64,000 nt of DNA. Source: Streptococcus mitis subsp. hohhotensis. Lineage in GTDB: Bacteria; Bacillota; Bacilli; Lactobacillales; Streptococcaceae. The stretch lies in contig NZ_JPFZ01000009.1 of assembly GCF_000722775.1 (NCBI RefSeq), forward strand, positions 924,410 to 988,409, given 5' to 3'. A program made the translations under genes and the position numbers. Below the pieces are notes generated by a model. The model ran no database searches, was not told the origin of the DNA, and saw only the letters and a list, made by a program, of their open reading frames with translations. Below are positions 43,901-53,448 of this stretch, one piece after another (the first letter of the stretch is position 1; each line of letters opens with the position of its first letter).

Positions 43901-46900
43901 ACTCAGTTCCATCAGCATGTTTATATGTTGGAGTACCTGTCTGTGTCTTACCTTGGATATCAGTTGATGTAGCAGGTGTTGTAGTTGGTGCTACTGGTGT
44001 ATAGATAACGTACACTGTACTATCAGTTGACTCATTTGTTACCTCAAGGCTTGTAACAGTTTTCTTATCATAAGTATAATTAGCTACTTCTGGAGAAACT
44101 ACCGCCTCAAGAGTTTGTGCTGCTGACCAGTCAGTATATTCCACATTTCCTGTTACCAAGTTAACGCTTGCGCTACGTGTGAAGGTTACTGTTTGAACTT
44201 TATCAGCTGTTACTTCTTTACCATTCTCATCGTTATAGCGGTACTTGATTGTACGAGTAACTGTTTTAGTTAACTCAAGATTTTCTGCAGTACTTGGCCA
44301 TACAGGTGAGTTTGGATTTTCTGGATCCACTGGTTGTCCTGGAACAGGTTTCTCATCATTTGGAGTCACGGGTTCCACACGTTGTTTAACTGTTACCGTG
44401 AAGTTTTGATTCACCGCTGTGTCGTTGTCAAAAAGCTTATCAGCTGTCGTTGCTACAATGAAACCATCTTCTACTAACGTATAGCCAGCTTTTTCAAGAG
44501 CTGCAATTGCTTTTTCACGATTAGCAAAGTCGATAGCACCGTTATAAACACCTTCTACTGTCTCAACAGCTGCTGCTGGAACTTTAGCTGAATCTATAGC
44601 AACTTCTGCACCAGTTGTCACATCATAGTAAGAAATAGTTGCTGTTTGAACATTCTTTCTATAAGTATATGTTACAGTAGTTGTATCATTTGTAACCTTA
44701 CCTGAAACATTCTTGGTACCTTCATCAACCGTACCATTTGTTGTTACCACTTTAACAAGAGTGTAACCAGAAATTTCTTTTGGTTCAGTCGTGAACGGAG
44801 TCGTCACTTTTTCGTTATTTACTGGAGTTGTTGAAGGAGAGATAATATTACCCTCTTCATCCTTATACTCAACAATGACCGTTCCATCTTCAGCAACAAC
44901 AGTTGGAGTGTAAGTAGTTGTTACAGTAGTACCGTTGATATCTGCAATTTGTACACGTACTGGTGTAGCTTTGCCTGTAAATTCTTCAGTTGGTTGGAAT
45001 GTAATGACATTAGTTGTTTTATCAAGAGTGTAAGTTCCTTCACCATCAACCGTAACTGTAGTTACAGCATTTCCATTCGCATCAAGAAGTGTCAAAGTAC
45101 TCTTATCAAGAGCTACTGATTTTGGTTGACCATCTTCGCCTAATACTTCAGATGTTTCTCCTTTGGCGAAGTTCAAAGTCGTAGCATCTGTATCAGGAAT
45201 GTCAAAAACAATTTGTGATGTTTGCGCTTGACCTTGCTTACCAGCTGTCGCTGATTCTTTAGCTGTTGGGACTACAGGAACTACTGTTGGAGTATAAGTA
45301 GCTGTACCTGTGATGACTGTTGATTCACCTTTTTCATTAGTAATAGTAGCTGATGCTTGAACTGTTACTGGTGCTGGTGTTCCTTTATAAGTTGCAACTG
45401 GTTGGAATGTTACTACACCTGTTGTTGAATCAATTGTATATGTACCAACATTTTCAACAGTCATTGAAGTTGCAGTCGTTGGATTTCCAGTAGCTGGATC
45501 TACAAGTTTGTAATTTGATACTGGAGCACTCTCATCTGATGATGAGAATAGTGGTGTCTCTGACTGCTGTTCACCTTGGATATTCTTAGATGTTACATTT
45601 TTACCAGTAATCGTGATTGGTGTTACTGTTGGTTTATAAGTAGCTGTTGCTGTCTCACCATTTGAATCTGTTGCTTGAACAGTTACTCCTGTCCCTTCTC
45701 CAGTAAATGTTGGGACTGGTACGAAGGTTACAACACCTGTTGTTGGATCAATTGTGTATGTTCCTTCATTTGCAATTGTAACACTAGTAGTTGGTTGCAT
45801 CGTTGATGGATCAACCAACTGACGTGTTGCAATCGTTACTGATGAATCTGACGTTTCAAATTCTGGTGTTCCAGTTTGTGTTTTACCTTGAACGTCTTTA
45901 GATGTTGCGTTCTTAGCTGTCATAGTTACATCTGTGACAGTTGGAGTGTAAGTAGTTGTTACAGTAGTGCCATTCGCATCTGCAATACGTACACTAACTG
46001 GTTTTGTAACAGTTCCTGTGAATGTTGCGACTGGTTGGAATGTAATAACATTTGTCGCTTTATCCAGTGTATAAGTTCCCTCATTTTCAACTGTTACAGA
46101 TGTTACAGCATCACCGTTTGCATTAAGAAGAGTTACTGATGCTGTATTAAGATCAACAGATTTTGTTGTATTTGCATCAATAGAAACTGTTCCTTTAGCA
46201 AAGTTTACAGTTGTATCATCTGTATCTGCTGCGTCAAACTTAATAGCAGAAGTTTGGGCTTTCCCTTGAGGTCCAGTTGTTTGAGAAGCTACTGCGGTTG
46301 GTGTTACTGGAACTACTGTTGGTGTGTAAGTAGCTGTCGCAGTTGCAGTAATATTAGCATTGTTAGCATCTGTACCTAGAATTGCAGTTAGTTTAACAGT
46401 TACTGGAGTTGCTGTTCCTTTGAATGTTGGAAGTGGTTTAAAGGTTACAACACCTGTTGCTGGGTCAATTGTATAAGTTCCCTCATTTTCAACTGTTAAA
46501 GTATCAACTAGACTACCATCAGCGGCAACCAACTTAGCTGGTGATGTTGCACTTGGTGAGATGGTTGAACCGTCACCTACAGAAGTAAAGGTTGGTGTTC
46601 CTGTTTGAGTAGCTCCTTGGATATCAGATGATGTAACGTTGTGACCTTTAATCGTGTCTGTTACTGTAATGTGGTAAGTAGTTGTAGCAATTGAAGAACC
46701 TGCACCTGAATCTGTACCTGAATCTGTACCATCCAAAGTAGCCGTAACAACATTTCCGTTACTATCAATAACATCTACAACAACTGTATACACACCCACT
46801 TCTGATAAAACATAATTACTAGCTAATGTGTAAGCTGCAGCATCTGTCTTTGTATCATATACTTTTTGAGCTCCAGATGGTGATGTTACTGTCAAACGAG

Positions 46901-49900
46901 TAATGTAAGTCGTTTTACTATGAGCAGTATCTTCTTTATCTGCAATCGTAACTGCAGCTTGTGCCGCATTACGAAGGTCAACAGTTATCCCCTTAGTTGA
47001 TTCATAGCTTGTTGATGTTGCAGTTGGTTTTGTGTTGATGATAGTTGCAACATCTGTATTAGTAGCTTTGCGACCTCGAATTTCACCGCCAAATCCTGAT
47101 GAAGTCATGATATCCCATGATTTATCTCCAAGTTTAGTAGCTGTCACAGTAGAACCATCTGAAGCAGTCCATGCATCTGTATACTTATCATAAGTTACTG
47201 TCACAGACATCCCATCTTTAGATGTTTCATTTTTACTTGCAACTGTTGTTTTATGACGAGTTACCGCATCAAGACTCTTAATTGTTCCGTCAGTTTCAAA
47301 TGTGCGCGTATATGTATAAATATAGAAGTTTTGAGAACCATCCAATTGAGCTTCAACATAAACTTGACGTTTTGTCAAAGTATAAGTCCCGTCTGCATTC
47401 GTTGTCTGAACTGTAGTATAATCTGCTGGAAGTTCCCAGTGACCTGTTTTAGAATTCAACGTAGCTACATGAGTAGTATTATCTACATCTGTTAGTGTTA
47501 CTTTATTACGTAGGAAAGTACCTTTGATATTTTCAGTAATTGCTTCAACCTTGATGTTATCCACTCCAGCTGTTGCAGTTGCAGCTTGTGTAACTGGAAT
47601 ATTAATTTTTCCACCTACTGTCCCCAAATTTGTCCCTACTGCTGCAGCCGTATTGGTTGTTGTTACTGCATTGCCATCTACATCTTCTCCTGATGCAACT
47701 ACAACCCAACTTCCATTTTGATTTTGAAGAACAGTCTTCGTTCCATCTGGCATGGTAACTACAGCGTTTGTTGCACCTTTAGAAATAGTCACAGGAACAG
47801 TTTCTGAGTAGGTTTCAATATTCAAAGCTTCTACTTTTGGTTTAACGACAACTGTAATATTCCCTTGAGCTTCCTGACCAGATTGAATCCATTGTACATT
47901 TGATCCATTAACACTGTTGTAATCTTTAGCAAATGTTGATACATAGTAGACCCCTGCTTCTGTCAAAGTACCTGATAATTGGCCAGACGAGTTATATGAC
48001 GATTGACCATCAATAGATACAGACTGCGGTTGGTTCTTTGGATCCATCTGGTAGCTAACACCAGGAATTGTTGTTGCTGTTTCATCAAGAACTTGACTTC
48101 TATTATCTACATTGACACCAGCAATACCAGTTACAGCAGTTCCATATTGTTGACGTATAGTTGTCGTTGTACCATTAGCTTTGGTATAAGGTACATTTGC
48201 TCCTTGTCCACGCATTGTGCGCGCCCCTGATGGATCTTGATACTTGATGTCAATATTAATGTCTTGACCAACTGTACGTTCGTAAACTGCATTATCTGTC
48301 GCGATAACTGGTGGAGTTGTATCCATCCAGCCTACCCAACCCATACGCATATTTACAAATCGAGTTGTCACCACCGCACCTGTTTTGCTGTTTGTAAAGG
48401 TTGCGTTAACTTTGAGATCTTGTACCCCATTTTCAAGATTACTTGTAATAATCCCTTCAATGACATCATTTGTAGCATCATATACAAGACCATTAGGTAG
48501 GTTATAAGGTGTAGCAGCACCTACTGATCCATCAATACCTGTTAAAGACCAACCTTTTTCAGCCGCTTCATCTGTCACTCCAAATCGTGATCTTAGACCT
48601 GGAATATAAACACGATCAACACCTTGTTCATATGCTAATTTATAAATTTCTGTTGCAAGGAATTCATAAGCTCCATTATTTGAGAATATACTAGCAGAAC
48701 CACCTGAGATTCGCATTCCACTTGGACGAAGTTGACCTTTCCAAAGCTCTGCTTCTTTGGCTAGTTTTTTAGCCATTTCTGGAGAAAGGGGATAATCCAT
48801 ACGTCCCTTGTTATTGTGACCTGTTGAACCACCCTGGTCAGACGTTAAACCATTTGCAGGGTTAGTTTCTGAGCCATCACGTTGGTTAGAATAGACAACA
48901 ACTTCTAAACCTTCAGCAGTCCCACCAGTTACACGAGTATAGGCATTCAACTCTCCTGCACTTGCAAAACCGTCAGTAGACGCTTTCCCATCAGGATTGA
49001 ATTTATAGATATCTTTACCTGTAGCAGTTGCTGCAGTTACAACCGTGGCATGAGTGGCACGCGTACCGTTTGCATTAACGGTTGATTCAGCATAAAAATT
49101 TTGTGCTGCCAACGCTACAGCAAATTTCCCATCACGACCAATTCCTGATTTTTTCAGTTCACTATAAACTGCAAGGATAGACTCATTCAAGCGTGAAAGT
49201 TGAGCATCCACTTGTTCCTTTGTGACACTCTTATCAGCTAAAAGTACTTTTGATTCGTTAAGTATAGCTTGGTTCTTGGCTACCGCCGCTTCAATTGCTG
49301 CTCGATTCTCTTCTGCTACTTCCTTCTTACGGAGTTCTGTAACCGCAAGTGTATTGGTTACATCTGCTTCTGATGTAACTTTATCGAGTTCCGATTTAGC
49401 TTCTGAAAGAGCTTTTTCAGCTGGAGTAGCTTTCTTTTCAACTTCTTCTTTAGCCGCCTTATCCTTATCAGCCTGTTCTTTCTCTAGTCCTAGTTTGTTT
49501 GATTCAGTTACAACTGTTCCCAATGCAGAAAGAATCTCTTTTTGAACATTTACCTCTTCTTGCTTGGCAGCTTCATTTGCCAAAACAGCTTTCGCAGTAG
49601 CTAAAGCTTCACGAACATTGGCTACAACTGAGGCATCCGCATACTTAGCATTGGATAATGCAGCCTCTAAATTTGAAATACTCGTTTCAAGAAGTGACTT
49701 ATTTACTTTAACTTCTTCTTTCTTGGGTGTTTCAGTTGTCATATCAACCAACTGGATATTACTTTCTCCTAATTCTGGAGAAGAATTTTCTACTTTTTGA
49801 ATATTTTCTTTAGAGTCTGAAACTGGATTTTGTTCAGTAGCTGAAACTGCTCCATTTCCTAAGAACATTAAACCAGCCGCAATCGCTACTGATGCTGCTC

Positions 49901-49970
49901 CAAAACTGTATTTACGAATACCGTAACGAATATACTTTTCCGTTCTAAAATCTTGTTGTTTACCCTTCAT
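40944..49970 (-). CDS. Giant YSIRK/LPXTG adhesin with CshA-type and Mub-type repeats
   Basis: A 3008-residue wall-anchored protein. Approximate plan: YSIRK-like signal (10-45, IRKYSFGAASVAIAAG); helical charged region (85-275); non-repetitive domain (280-820), the probable binding head; Ig-like region (820-1100); five ~100-residue CshA-type fibril repeats (1105-1690; each ends GTYTxDxxTxxxTFxP...TYTPTV); a MucBP/Muc_B2-like block (1690-1995); two more CshA-type repeats (1993-2200); a second Mub-like block (2200-2430); a Pro-rich linker; seven 50-residue repeats (about 2523-2855); and KELPNTG (near 2972) with a hydrophobic helix and RKKKED tail. CshA-type proteins form surface fibrils that bind fibronectin, and Mub domains bind mucin. 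SD is AAAGGAGG, 12 nt before the ATG. Confidence 0.92.
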   Translation of the reverse strand: MKGKQQDFRTEKYIRYGIRKYSFGAASVAIAAGLMFLGNGAVSATEQNPVSDSKENIQKVENSSPELGESNIQLVDMTTETPKKEEVKVNKSLLETSISNLEAALSNAKYADASVVANVREALATAKAVLANEAAKQEEVNVQKEILSALGTVVTESNKLGLEKEQADKDKAAKEEVEKKATPAEKALSEAKSELDKVTSEADVTNTLAVTELRKKEVAEENRAAIEAAVAKNQAILNESKVLLADKSVTKEQVDAQLSRLNESILAVYSELKKSGIGRDGKFAVALAAQNFYAESTVNANGTRATHATVVTAATATGKDIYKFNPDGKASTDGFASAGELNAYTRVTGGTAEGLEVVVYSNQRDGSETNPANGLTSDQGGSTGHNNKGRMDYPLSPEMAKKLAKEAELWKGQLRPSGMRISGGSASIFSNNGAYEFLATEIYKLAYEQGVDRVYIPGLRSRFGVTDEAAEKGWSLTGIDGSVGAATPYNLPNGLVYDATNDVIEGIITSNLENGVQDLKVNATFTNSKTGAVVTTRFVNMRMGWVGWMDTTPPVIATDNAVYERTVGQDINIDIKYQDPSGARTMRGQGANVPYTKANGTTTTIRQQYGTAVTGIAGVNVDNRSQVLDETATTIPGVSYQMDPKNQPQSVSIDGQSSYNSSGQLSGTLTEAGVYYVSTFAKDYNSVNGSNVQWIQSGQEAQGNITVVVKPKVEALNIETYSETVPVTISKGATNAVVTMPDGTKTVLQNQNGSWVVVASGEDVDGNAVTTTNTAAAVGTNLGTVGGKINIPVTQAATATAGVDNIKVEAITENIKGTFLRNKVTLTDVDNTTHVATLNSKTGHWELPADYTTVQTTNADGTYTLTKRQVYVEAQLDGSQNFYIYTYTRTFETDGTIKSLDAVTRHKTTVASKNETSKDGMSVTVTYDKYTDAWTASDGSTVTATKLGDKSWDIMTSSGFGGEIRGRKATNTDVATIINTKPTATSTSYESTKGITVDLRNAAQAAVTIADKEDTAHSKTTYITRLTVTSPSGAQKVYDTKTDAAAYTLASNYVLSEVGVYTVVVDVIDSNGNVVTATLDGTDSGTDSGAGSSIATTTYHITVTDTIKGHNVTSSDIQGATQTGTPTFTSVGDGSTISPSATSPAKLVAADGSLVDTLTVENEGTYTIDPATGVVTFKPLPTFKGTATPVTVKLTAILGTDANNANITATATATYTPTVVPVTPTAVASQTTGPQGKAQTSAIKFDAADTDDTTVNFAKGTVSIDANTTKSVDLNTASVTLLNANGDAVTSVTVENEGTYTLDKATNVITFQPVATFTGTVTKPVSVRIADANGTTVTTTYTPTVTDVTMTAKNATSKDVQGKTQTGTPEFETSDSSVTIATRQLVDPSTMQPTTSVTIANEGTYTIDPTTGVVTFVPVPTFTGEGTGVTVQATDSNGETATATYKPTVTPITITGKNVTSKNIQGEQQSETPLFSSSDESAPVSNYKLVDPATGNPTTATSMTVENVGTYTIDSTTGVVTFQPVATYKGTPAPVTVQASATITNEKGESTVITGTATYTPTVVPVVPTAKESATAGKQGQAQTSQIVFDIPDTDATTLNFAKGETSEVLGEDGQPKSVALDKSTLTLLDANGNAVTTVTVDGEGTYTLDKTTNVITFQPTEEFTGKATPVRVQIADINGTTVTTTYTPTVVAEDGTVIVEYKDEEGNIISPSTTPVNNEKVTTPFTTEPKEISGYTLVKVVTTNGTVDEGTKNVSGKVTNDTTTVTYTYRKNVQTATISYYDVTTGAEVAIDSAKVPAAAVETVEGVYNGAIDFANREKAIAALEKAGYTLVEDGFIVATTADKLFDNDTAVNQNFTVTVKQRVEPVTPNDEKPVPGQPVDPENPNSPVWPSTAENLELTKTVTRTIKYRYNDENGKEVTADKVQTVTFTRSASVNLVTGNVEYTDWSAAQTLEAVVSPEVANYTYDKKTVTSLEVTNESTDSTVYVIYTPVAPTTTPATSTDIQGKTQTGTPTYKHADGTELKPTTDNPAKFVGTEETTIPATKDGKTVGTYTIDPTGAVTFTPNKDFVGTPDSAKVVVTDPTNGTTVESSYTPTVTPVTPTGVDTSSTGPKNTPQSGTPTFVPGHKDVPMDNTVPATFEDGTTSKTVPNEGTYTVDATGKVTFTPNKDFVGTATVVTIVRKDTNGTVAKAKYTPTVYEVKSDIQVATVTYKDTNGTILGEVDILQGDSGSEMNYSTAERINALKKLGYELVSDEFTKADGSKQSFDNDTKAIQKFVVTVQPRLVPVIPSDVTPVPGQPIDPEDPNSPVWPESVKELTTSEEVTRTITYVDGDGKEVTTSVTSSVKFTRDAKVNLVTGEVTYGEWKAATTDVLSGNKLPLVKGYIAVSGDIEASTKDQTVKAEDKDIIQKVVYKKLGAWIPNVPGQTNPPRIDYPNDPNGDPTKPGVPTEDIVIPYVPGYIPRDKDGNPLKPVDPEDPTKGYVPPTLPTDPSQDTPINYTKITTSYVTVDPNGKEVSIPDYPSEDGEQPKKDIPGYRFVETKKLPNGDVEHVYEKVTTFFKDKDGNEIKEKESGSVDKKDIPEYRFVETKKLPNGDVEHVYEKVNTFFKDKEGNEIPNYPSEPGTVDKKDIPEYRFVETKKLPNGDTEHVYEKVNTFFKDKEGNEIPNYPSEPGTVDKKDIPEYRFVETKKLPNGDIEHVYEKVNTFFKDKEGNEIPNYPSESGTVDKKDIPEYRFVETKKLPNGDTEHVYEKVSTFFKDKEGNEIPNYPSEPGTVDKKDIPEYRFVETKKLPNGDTEHVYEKVMTSFKDKEGNEIPNYPSEPGTVDKKDIPEYRFVETKKLPNGDIEHVYEKVTTPAPTPSPVPQPNPGKQNTTTWTDENGNPLKPTEPGSKEPGRIPGYEYVKTVTGSNGNIRHIFRKVEMPTPTPVEPVQPVSPQEPETPEQPVTPEMPTVPEQPKQPATPKYVDGQKELPNTGTEANASLAALGLLGALGGFGLLARKKKED
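41405..42400 (-). repeat. Seven tandem 150-bp repeats inside the giant adhesin gene
   Basis: Each unit encodes about 50 residues containing KKDIPEYRFVETKKLPNGD, HVYEKV and FKDKEGNEIP. The middle copies differ by a handful of bases; the first is diverged and 2 codons shorter and the last is truncated after HVYEKV. Such near-identity permits copy-number change by recombination. Confidence 0.92.
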
Positions 49971-50038
49971 TTAGAGTCACAACCTCCTTTATGCATATTT
50001 TTTTAATATTGAATTGAAATATACAGACAAATAAAAAG

Positions 50039-50048
50039 CCCCCCCCCC
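50039..50048 (-). repeat. G10 homopolymer in the adhesin leader
   Basis: Ten consecutive C on the plus strand, so ten G in the adhesin mRNA, 68 nt before the start codon and downstream of the predicted promoter. It is the longest G/C homopolymer noticed in the window. Confidence 0.9.
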
Positions 50049-50120
50049 TCGAATTTTTTAGTAATATTAAGAGGTTATCATTTTAAAAAGGTTGCCCAAT
50101 AATTATCAATATCACTTAAT

Positions 50121-50149
50121 ATTGTATCATGCCACTATTATTAATTCAA
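50121..50149 (-). promoter_or_regulatory. Promoter of the giant adhesin gene
   Basis: TTGAAT (50149-50144) and TACAAT (50126-50121) on the minus strand, 17 bp apart, with TGA before the -10 (extended -10). The predicted start near 50114 gives a leader of about 143 nt. Confidence 0.65.
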
Positions 50150-50507
50150 GTTTCATGTCTATATATATTTATTGTTTCAATTTAATACTTCCTTGAAGAA
50201 ACCAGTACATACATCAGTTTTTAAACAATAAGATCAATGTACTAAGATACGAAATTCTATTCTAAACAACTAATAGTATGTTTCTAGCACAAATTCAATT
50301 TTATAAGAAAAGGAAGTAAATATAGTGGATTAAAATAAGATATGAACAAACTGATTAAGAAAGGCAAATTAATTTCTAGAAATATTTTAGCAGACACAGT
50401 GTACTGTTCTAGATTCAATACACTATATTTTCACGAAAAGCGCATATTATCAAGAGCCGATTTTGAAAACCTGATAATATTTCCTTTCGTTTCTAGAGAT
50501 TTCTATA

Positions 50508-50534
50508 GAAAAAAACGCCACATAGGCGTTTTTC
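50508..50534 (-). terminator. Intrinsic terminator after asnS
   Basis: AAAAACGCC and GGCGTTTTT pair with a 5-nt loop and end in T-runs; it lies just past the asnS stop. Confidence 0.85.
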
Positions 50535-50539
50535 TATTC

Positions 50540-51883
50540 TTACGGTTTGATACGGTGCAACATACGTGGGAATGGAATAGCTTCACGGATGTGTTTTGTT
50601 CCTGCCGCGAAGGTGACCATACGCTCGATACCGATACCAAATCCACCGTGTGGTACAGTACCGTATTTACGAAGGTCAAGGTAAAATTCATACTCTGTAC
50701 GATCCATGCCAAGTTCATCCATCTTAGCAACTAATGCATCGTAGTCTTCCTCACGCATAGATCCACCGATGATTTCTCCATAGCCTTCTGGAGCAAGCAA
50801 GTCTGCACAAAGCACACGTTCTGGATTTCCAGGAACTGGTTTCATGTAGAAGGCCTTGATGGCTGCTGGATAGTTCATAACAAAAGTTGGCACACCAAAG
50901 TGGTTTGAAATCCAAGTTTCATGTGGTGAACCAAAGTCATCACCATGCTCAAGATGTTCGTAGTCAGCATCTTCATCATTCTCATGCTCTTGCAAGAGGT
51001 CAATGGCTTGATCATAAGTGATGCGTTTGAAAGGCTCTGAAATGTAGCGTTTCAAGAGTTCTGTATCACGTTCCAAGGTTTCTAAGGCTTGAGGCGCACG
51101 GTCAAGAACACCTTGAAGAAGAGCTTTCACATAAGCTTCTTGCAAGTCAAGTGACTCATCATGTGTCAAGTATGAGTACTCAGCATCCATCATCCAGAAC
51201 TCAGTCAAGTGACGGCGTGTTTTTGATTTTTCAGCACGGAATACTGGACCAAAGTCAAAGACACGACCAAGAGCCATAGCCCCTGCTTCTAGGTAAAGCT
51301 GACCTGATTGGCTCAAGTAAGCTGGAGTTCCGAAGTAGTCCGTTTCAAAGAGTTCTGTTGAATCTTCAGCCGCATTTCCTGAAAGAATTGGGCTATCAAA
51401 CTTCATGAAGCCGTTCTTGTCAAAGAACTCATAAGTTGCATAAATGATAGCGTTACGGATTTGCATCACCGCTACTTGTTTACGAGAACGGAGCCACAAG
51501 TGACGGTTATCCATCAAGAAGTCTGTCCCGTGTTCTTTTGGTGTGATTGGGTAGTCTTGAGATTCACCAATCACTTCGATGTCTGTAATGTCCAACTCAT
51601 AGCCAAATTTAGAACGTTCGTCTTCTTTAACAATACCTGTCACATAAACAGAAGTTTCTTGGCTCAAGCGTTTGATGACATCAAACTTCTCAAGTCCCAC
51701 TTCTTCACCAAATTTTTCTACAAAGTTTGGTTTAAAGGCCACACCTTGGAAGAAGGCTGTTCCATCACGCAATTGCAAGAAGGCAATTTTCCCTTTTCCT
51801 GATTTGTTGGCAACCCAAGCGCCAATCGTCACTTCCTGACCAACATAGTCTTTTACATCAATAATCGTTACACGTTTTGTCAT
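50540..51883 (-). CDS. asnS: Asparaginyl-tRNA synthetase
   Basis: A 447-residue class IIb aminoacyl-tRNA synthetase. An OB-fold anticodon-binding domain (about 15-100) precedes the catalytic domain with motif 2 [28 protein letters not shown] and motif 3 [12 protein letters not shown]. Last gene of the run 53933 gene - aspC - VOC gene - asnS, an arrangement linking aspartate supply to asparagine charging. Confidence 0.97.
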   Translation of the reverse strand: MTKRVTIIDVKDYVGQEVTIGAWVANKSGKGKIAFLQLRDGTAFFQGVAFKPNFVEKFGEEVGLEKFDVIKRLSQETSVYVTGIVKEDERSKFGYELDITDIEVIGESQDYPITPKEHGTDFLMDNRHLWLRSRKQVAVMQIRNAIIYATYEFFDKNGFMKFDSPILSGNAAEDSTELFETDYFGTPAYLSQSGQLYLEAGAMALGRVFDFGPVFRAEKSKTRRHLTEFWMMDAEYSYLTHDESLDLQEAYVKALLQGVLDRAPQALETLERDTELLKRYISEPFKRITYDQAIDLLQEHENDEDADYEHLEHGDDFGSPHETWISNHFGVPTFVMNYPAAIKAFYMKPVPGNPERVLCADLLAPEGYGEIIGGSMREEDYDALVAKMDELGMDRTEYEFYLDLRKYGTVPHGGFGIGIERMVTFAAGTKHIREAIPFPRMLHRIKP

Positions 51884-51902
51884 TATTTTTCCTTTTTCTT
51901 TT

Positions 51903-52268
51903 TTATTCTTTATGGCAAACCACTTCTATATTGTTCCCATCTGGGTCAATCATAAAAGCAGCGTAGTAAATCGGTTGCTCACTGCGATAACCAGGAGCTC
52001 CATTGTCTCGCCCACCTGCCTCTAAACCAGCCTCATAACAAGCCTGAACTTCTTCCTTATTTTCTGCTAAAAAAGCAAAGTGAATAGGATCTTGTGTCCC
52101 CTGAGCCAGCCAAAAATCACCACCAGGATGAGGGCTATTTGGGGCAAGAAAACTGATTAGAGAGGTAGTCTTAAAAGCTAATTTATAGCCCAAAGGAGCG
52201 AGAAATCTCCTATAAAAATCTTCTGAAATTTGTAAATCCTTTACCTTAATTTCAAAATGATCAATCAT
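51903..52268 (-). CDS. VOC (glyoxalase/dioxygenase-like) superfamily protein
   Basis: A 121-residue single VOC domain. [28 protein letters not shown] is the usual first module, and [19 protein letters not shown] holds the terminal metal-binding Glu of the second. The start at 52268 overlaps the aspC stop by 8 bp; an in-frame codon 2 residues earlier is possible. Substrate unknown. Confidence 0.83.
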   Translation of the reverse strand: MIDHFEIKVKDLQISEDFYRRFLAPLGYKLAFKTTSLISFLAPNSPHPGGDFWLAQGTQDPIHFAFLAENKEEVQACYEAGLEAGGRDNGAPGYRSEQPIYYAAFMIDPDGNNIEVVCHKE

Positions 52269-53448
52269 TCTCACTACCCATAAATGCTTTCAAGCGTTTA
52301 ACTGCTTCTTTAAGCGTGTCTAGGTCTGTCGCATAGCTGAGGCGTACATTTTCTGGTGCTCCGAATCCTGCTCCTGTTACCAAGGCAACTTCAGCTTCTT
52401 CTAGGATAGCAGTTGTAAAGTCTGTCACATCCGTATAGCCTTTCATCTCCATGGCCTTTTTGACATTTGGGAAAAGATAGAAGGCCCCTTGCGGTTTGAC
52501 CACTTCAAATCCAGGCACCTCAGCAAGAAGGGGATAGATGGTGTTTAGTCGTTCCTCAAAAGCCTGACGCATGTTTTCTACAGTATCTTGCTCACCTGAT
52601 AGAGCCTCAACTGCTGCATACTGAGCTACTGCTGACGGATTGGAGGTTGTTTGACCTGCAATCTTAGACATGGCAGCGATAATGTCTGCTTGACCGACGG
52701 CATAGCCAATCCGCCAACCTGTCATAGCATAGGTTTTAGACACACCATTGATGACCACTGTTTGCTTGCGAATCGCTTCTGATAGGCTAGAAATCGGTGT
52801 GAACTCATGACCATTATAGACCAAGCGACCATAAATATCGTCTGCTAGGATGAGAATGTCATTTTCTACAGCCCAGTTTCCGATTGCCAAGAGTTCCTCA
52901 CGGGTGTAAATCATACCTGTCGGATTAGATGGTGAATTCAGCACCAAAACCTTGGTCTTGTCAGTGCGAGCCGCTTCTAACTGCTCTACAGTCACCTTAA
53001 AATGATTGTCTTCCTTAGCAGGAACAAAGACAGGAATCCCTTCAGCCATCTTGACCTGATCTCCATAGCTAACCCAGTATGGGGTTGGGATGATGACTTC
53101 ATCACCTGGATTGACCACTGCCATAAAGAAGGTATAGAGAGAATATTTGGCTCCTGCAGCGACTGTCACTTGATTTGGCGCCACAGAATAGCCGTAAAAG
53201 CGCTCAAAGTAGCTATTGACCGCTGCCTTTAGCTCTGGCAGACCTGAGGTCACTGTATAAAAAGAAGCACGCCCATCTCGAATCGATGCAATGGCGGCAT
53301 CTTGGATATTTTTGGGAGTAGTGAAATCTGGCTCACCCAAGGTTAGAGACAGGATATCTCTTCCCTCAGCCTTCAGCGCTTTGGCACGGGCTCCAGCAGC
53401 CAAGGTCACACTTTCTTCCATTTCTAAAACACGGTTGGATAGTTTCAT
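52261..53448 (-). CDS. aspC: Pyridoxal-phosphate aspartate aminotransferase (AspC/AspB type)
   Basis: A 395-residue class I aminotransferase. LTLGEPDFTTPKNI, LNSPSNPTGMIYT, the PLP lysine in NGVSKTYAMTGWRIGYAVG and the carboxylate-binding arginine in VRLSYATDL are the expected motifs of subgroup I-gamma aspartate aminotransferases. Makes aspartate from oxaloacetate and glutamate. It overlaps the upstream gene by 4 bp. Confidence 0.93.
   Translation of the reverse strand: MKLSNRVLEMEESVTLAAGARAKALKAEGRDILSLTLGEPDFTTPKNIQDAAIASIRDGRASFYTVTSGLPELKAAVNSYFERFYGYSVAPNQVTVAAGAKYSLYTFFMAVVNPGDEVIIPTPYWVSYGDQVKMAEGIPVFVPAKEDNHFKVTVEQLEAARTDKTKVLVLNSPSNPTGMIYTREELLAIGNWAVENDILILADDIYGRLVYNGHEFTPISSLSEAIRKQTVVINGVSKTYAMTGWRIGYAVGQADIIAAMSKIAGQTTSNPSAVAQYAAVEALSGEQDTVENMRQAFEERLNTIYPLLAEVPGFEVVKPQGAFYLFPNVKKAMEMKGYTDVTDFTTAILEEAEVALVTGAGFGAPENVRLSYATDLDTLKEAVKRLKAFMGSEND

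Larger units (their letters stand above)
49971..50539. other. Non-coding region upstream of the giant adhesin gene
   Basis: Holds the adhesin promoter, its ~140-nt leader with a G10 tract, an ATATTATCA/TGATAATAT inverted repeat (50447-50480) and the asnS terminator (50508-50534). The A+T-rich stretch 50160-50440 shows no gene or other element I can support. Confidence 0.6.

Noticed and set aside
50039-50048. G10 tract as a spacer between -35 and -10 of the adhesin promoter
   Set aside because: No convincing -35/-10 pair brackets the tract; the better promoter lies upstream, so the tract is treated as part of the leader.
50342-50734. Plus-strand ORF of 130 codons
   Set aside because: Its right half is antisense to the asnS 3' end and its left half is non-coding A+T-rich DNA; no SD or family features.
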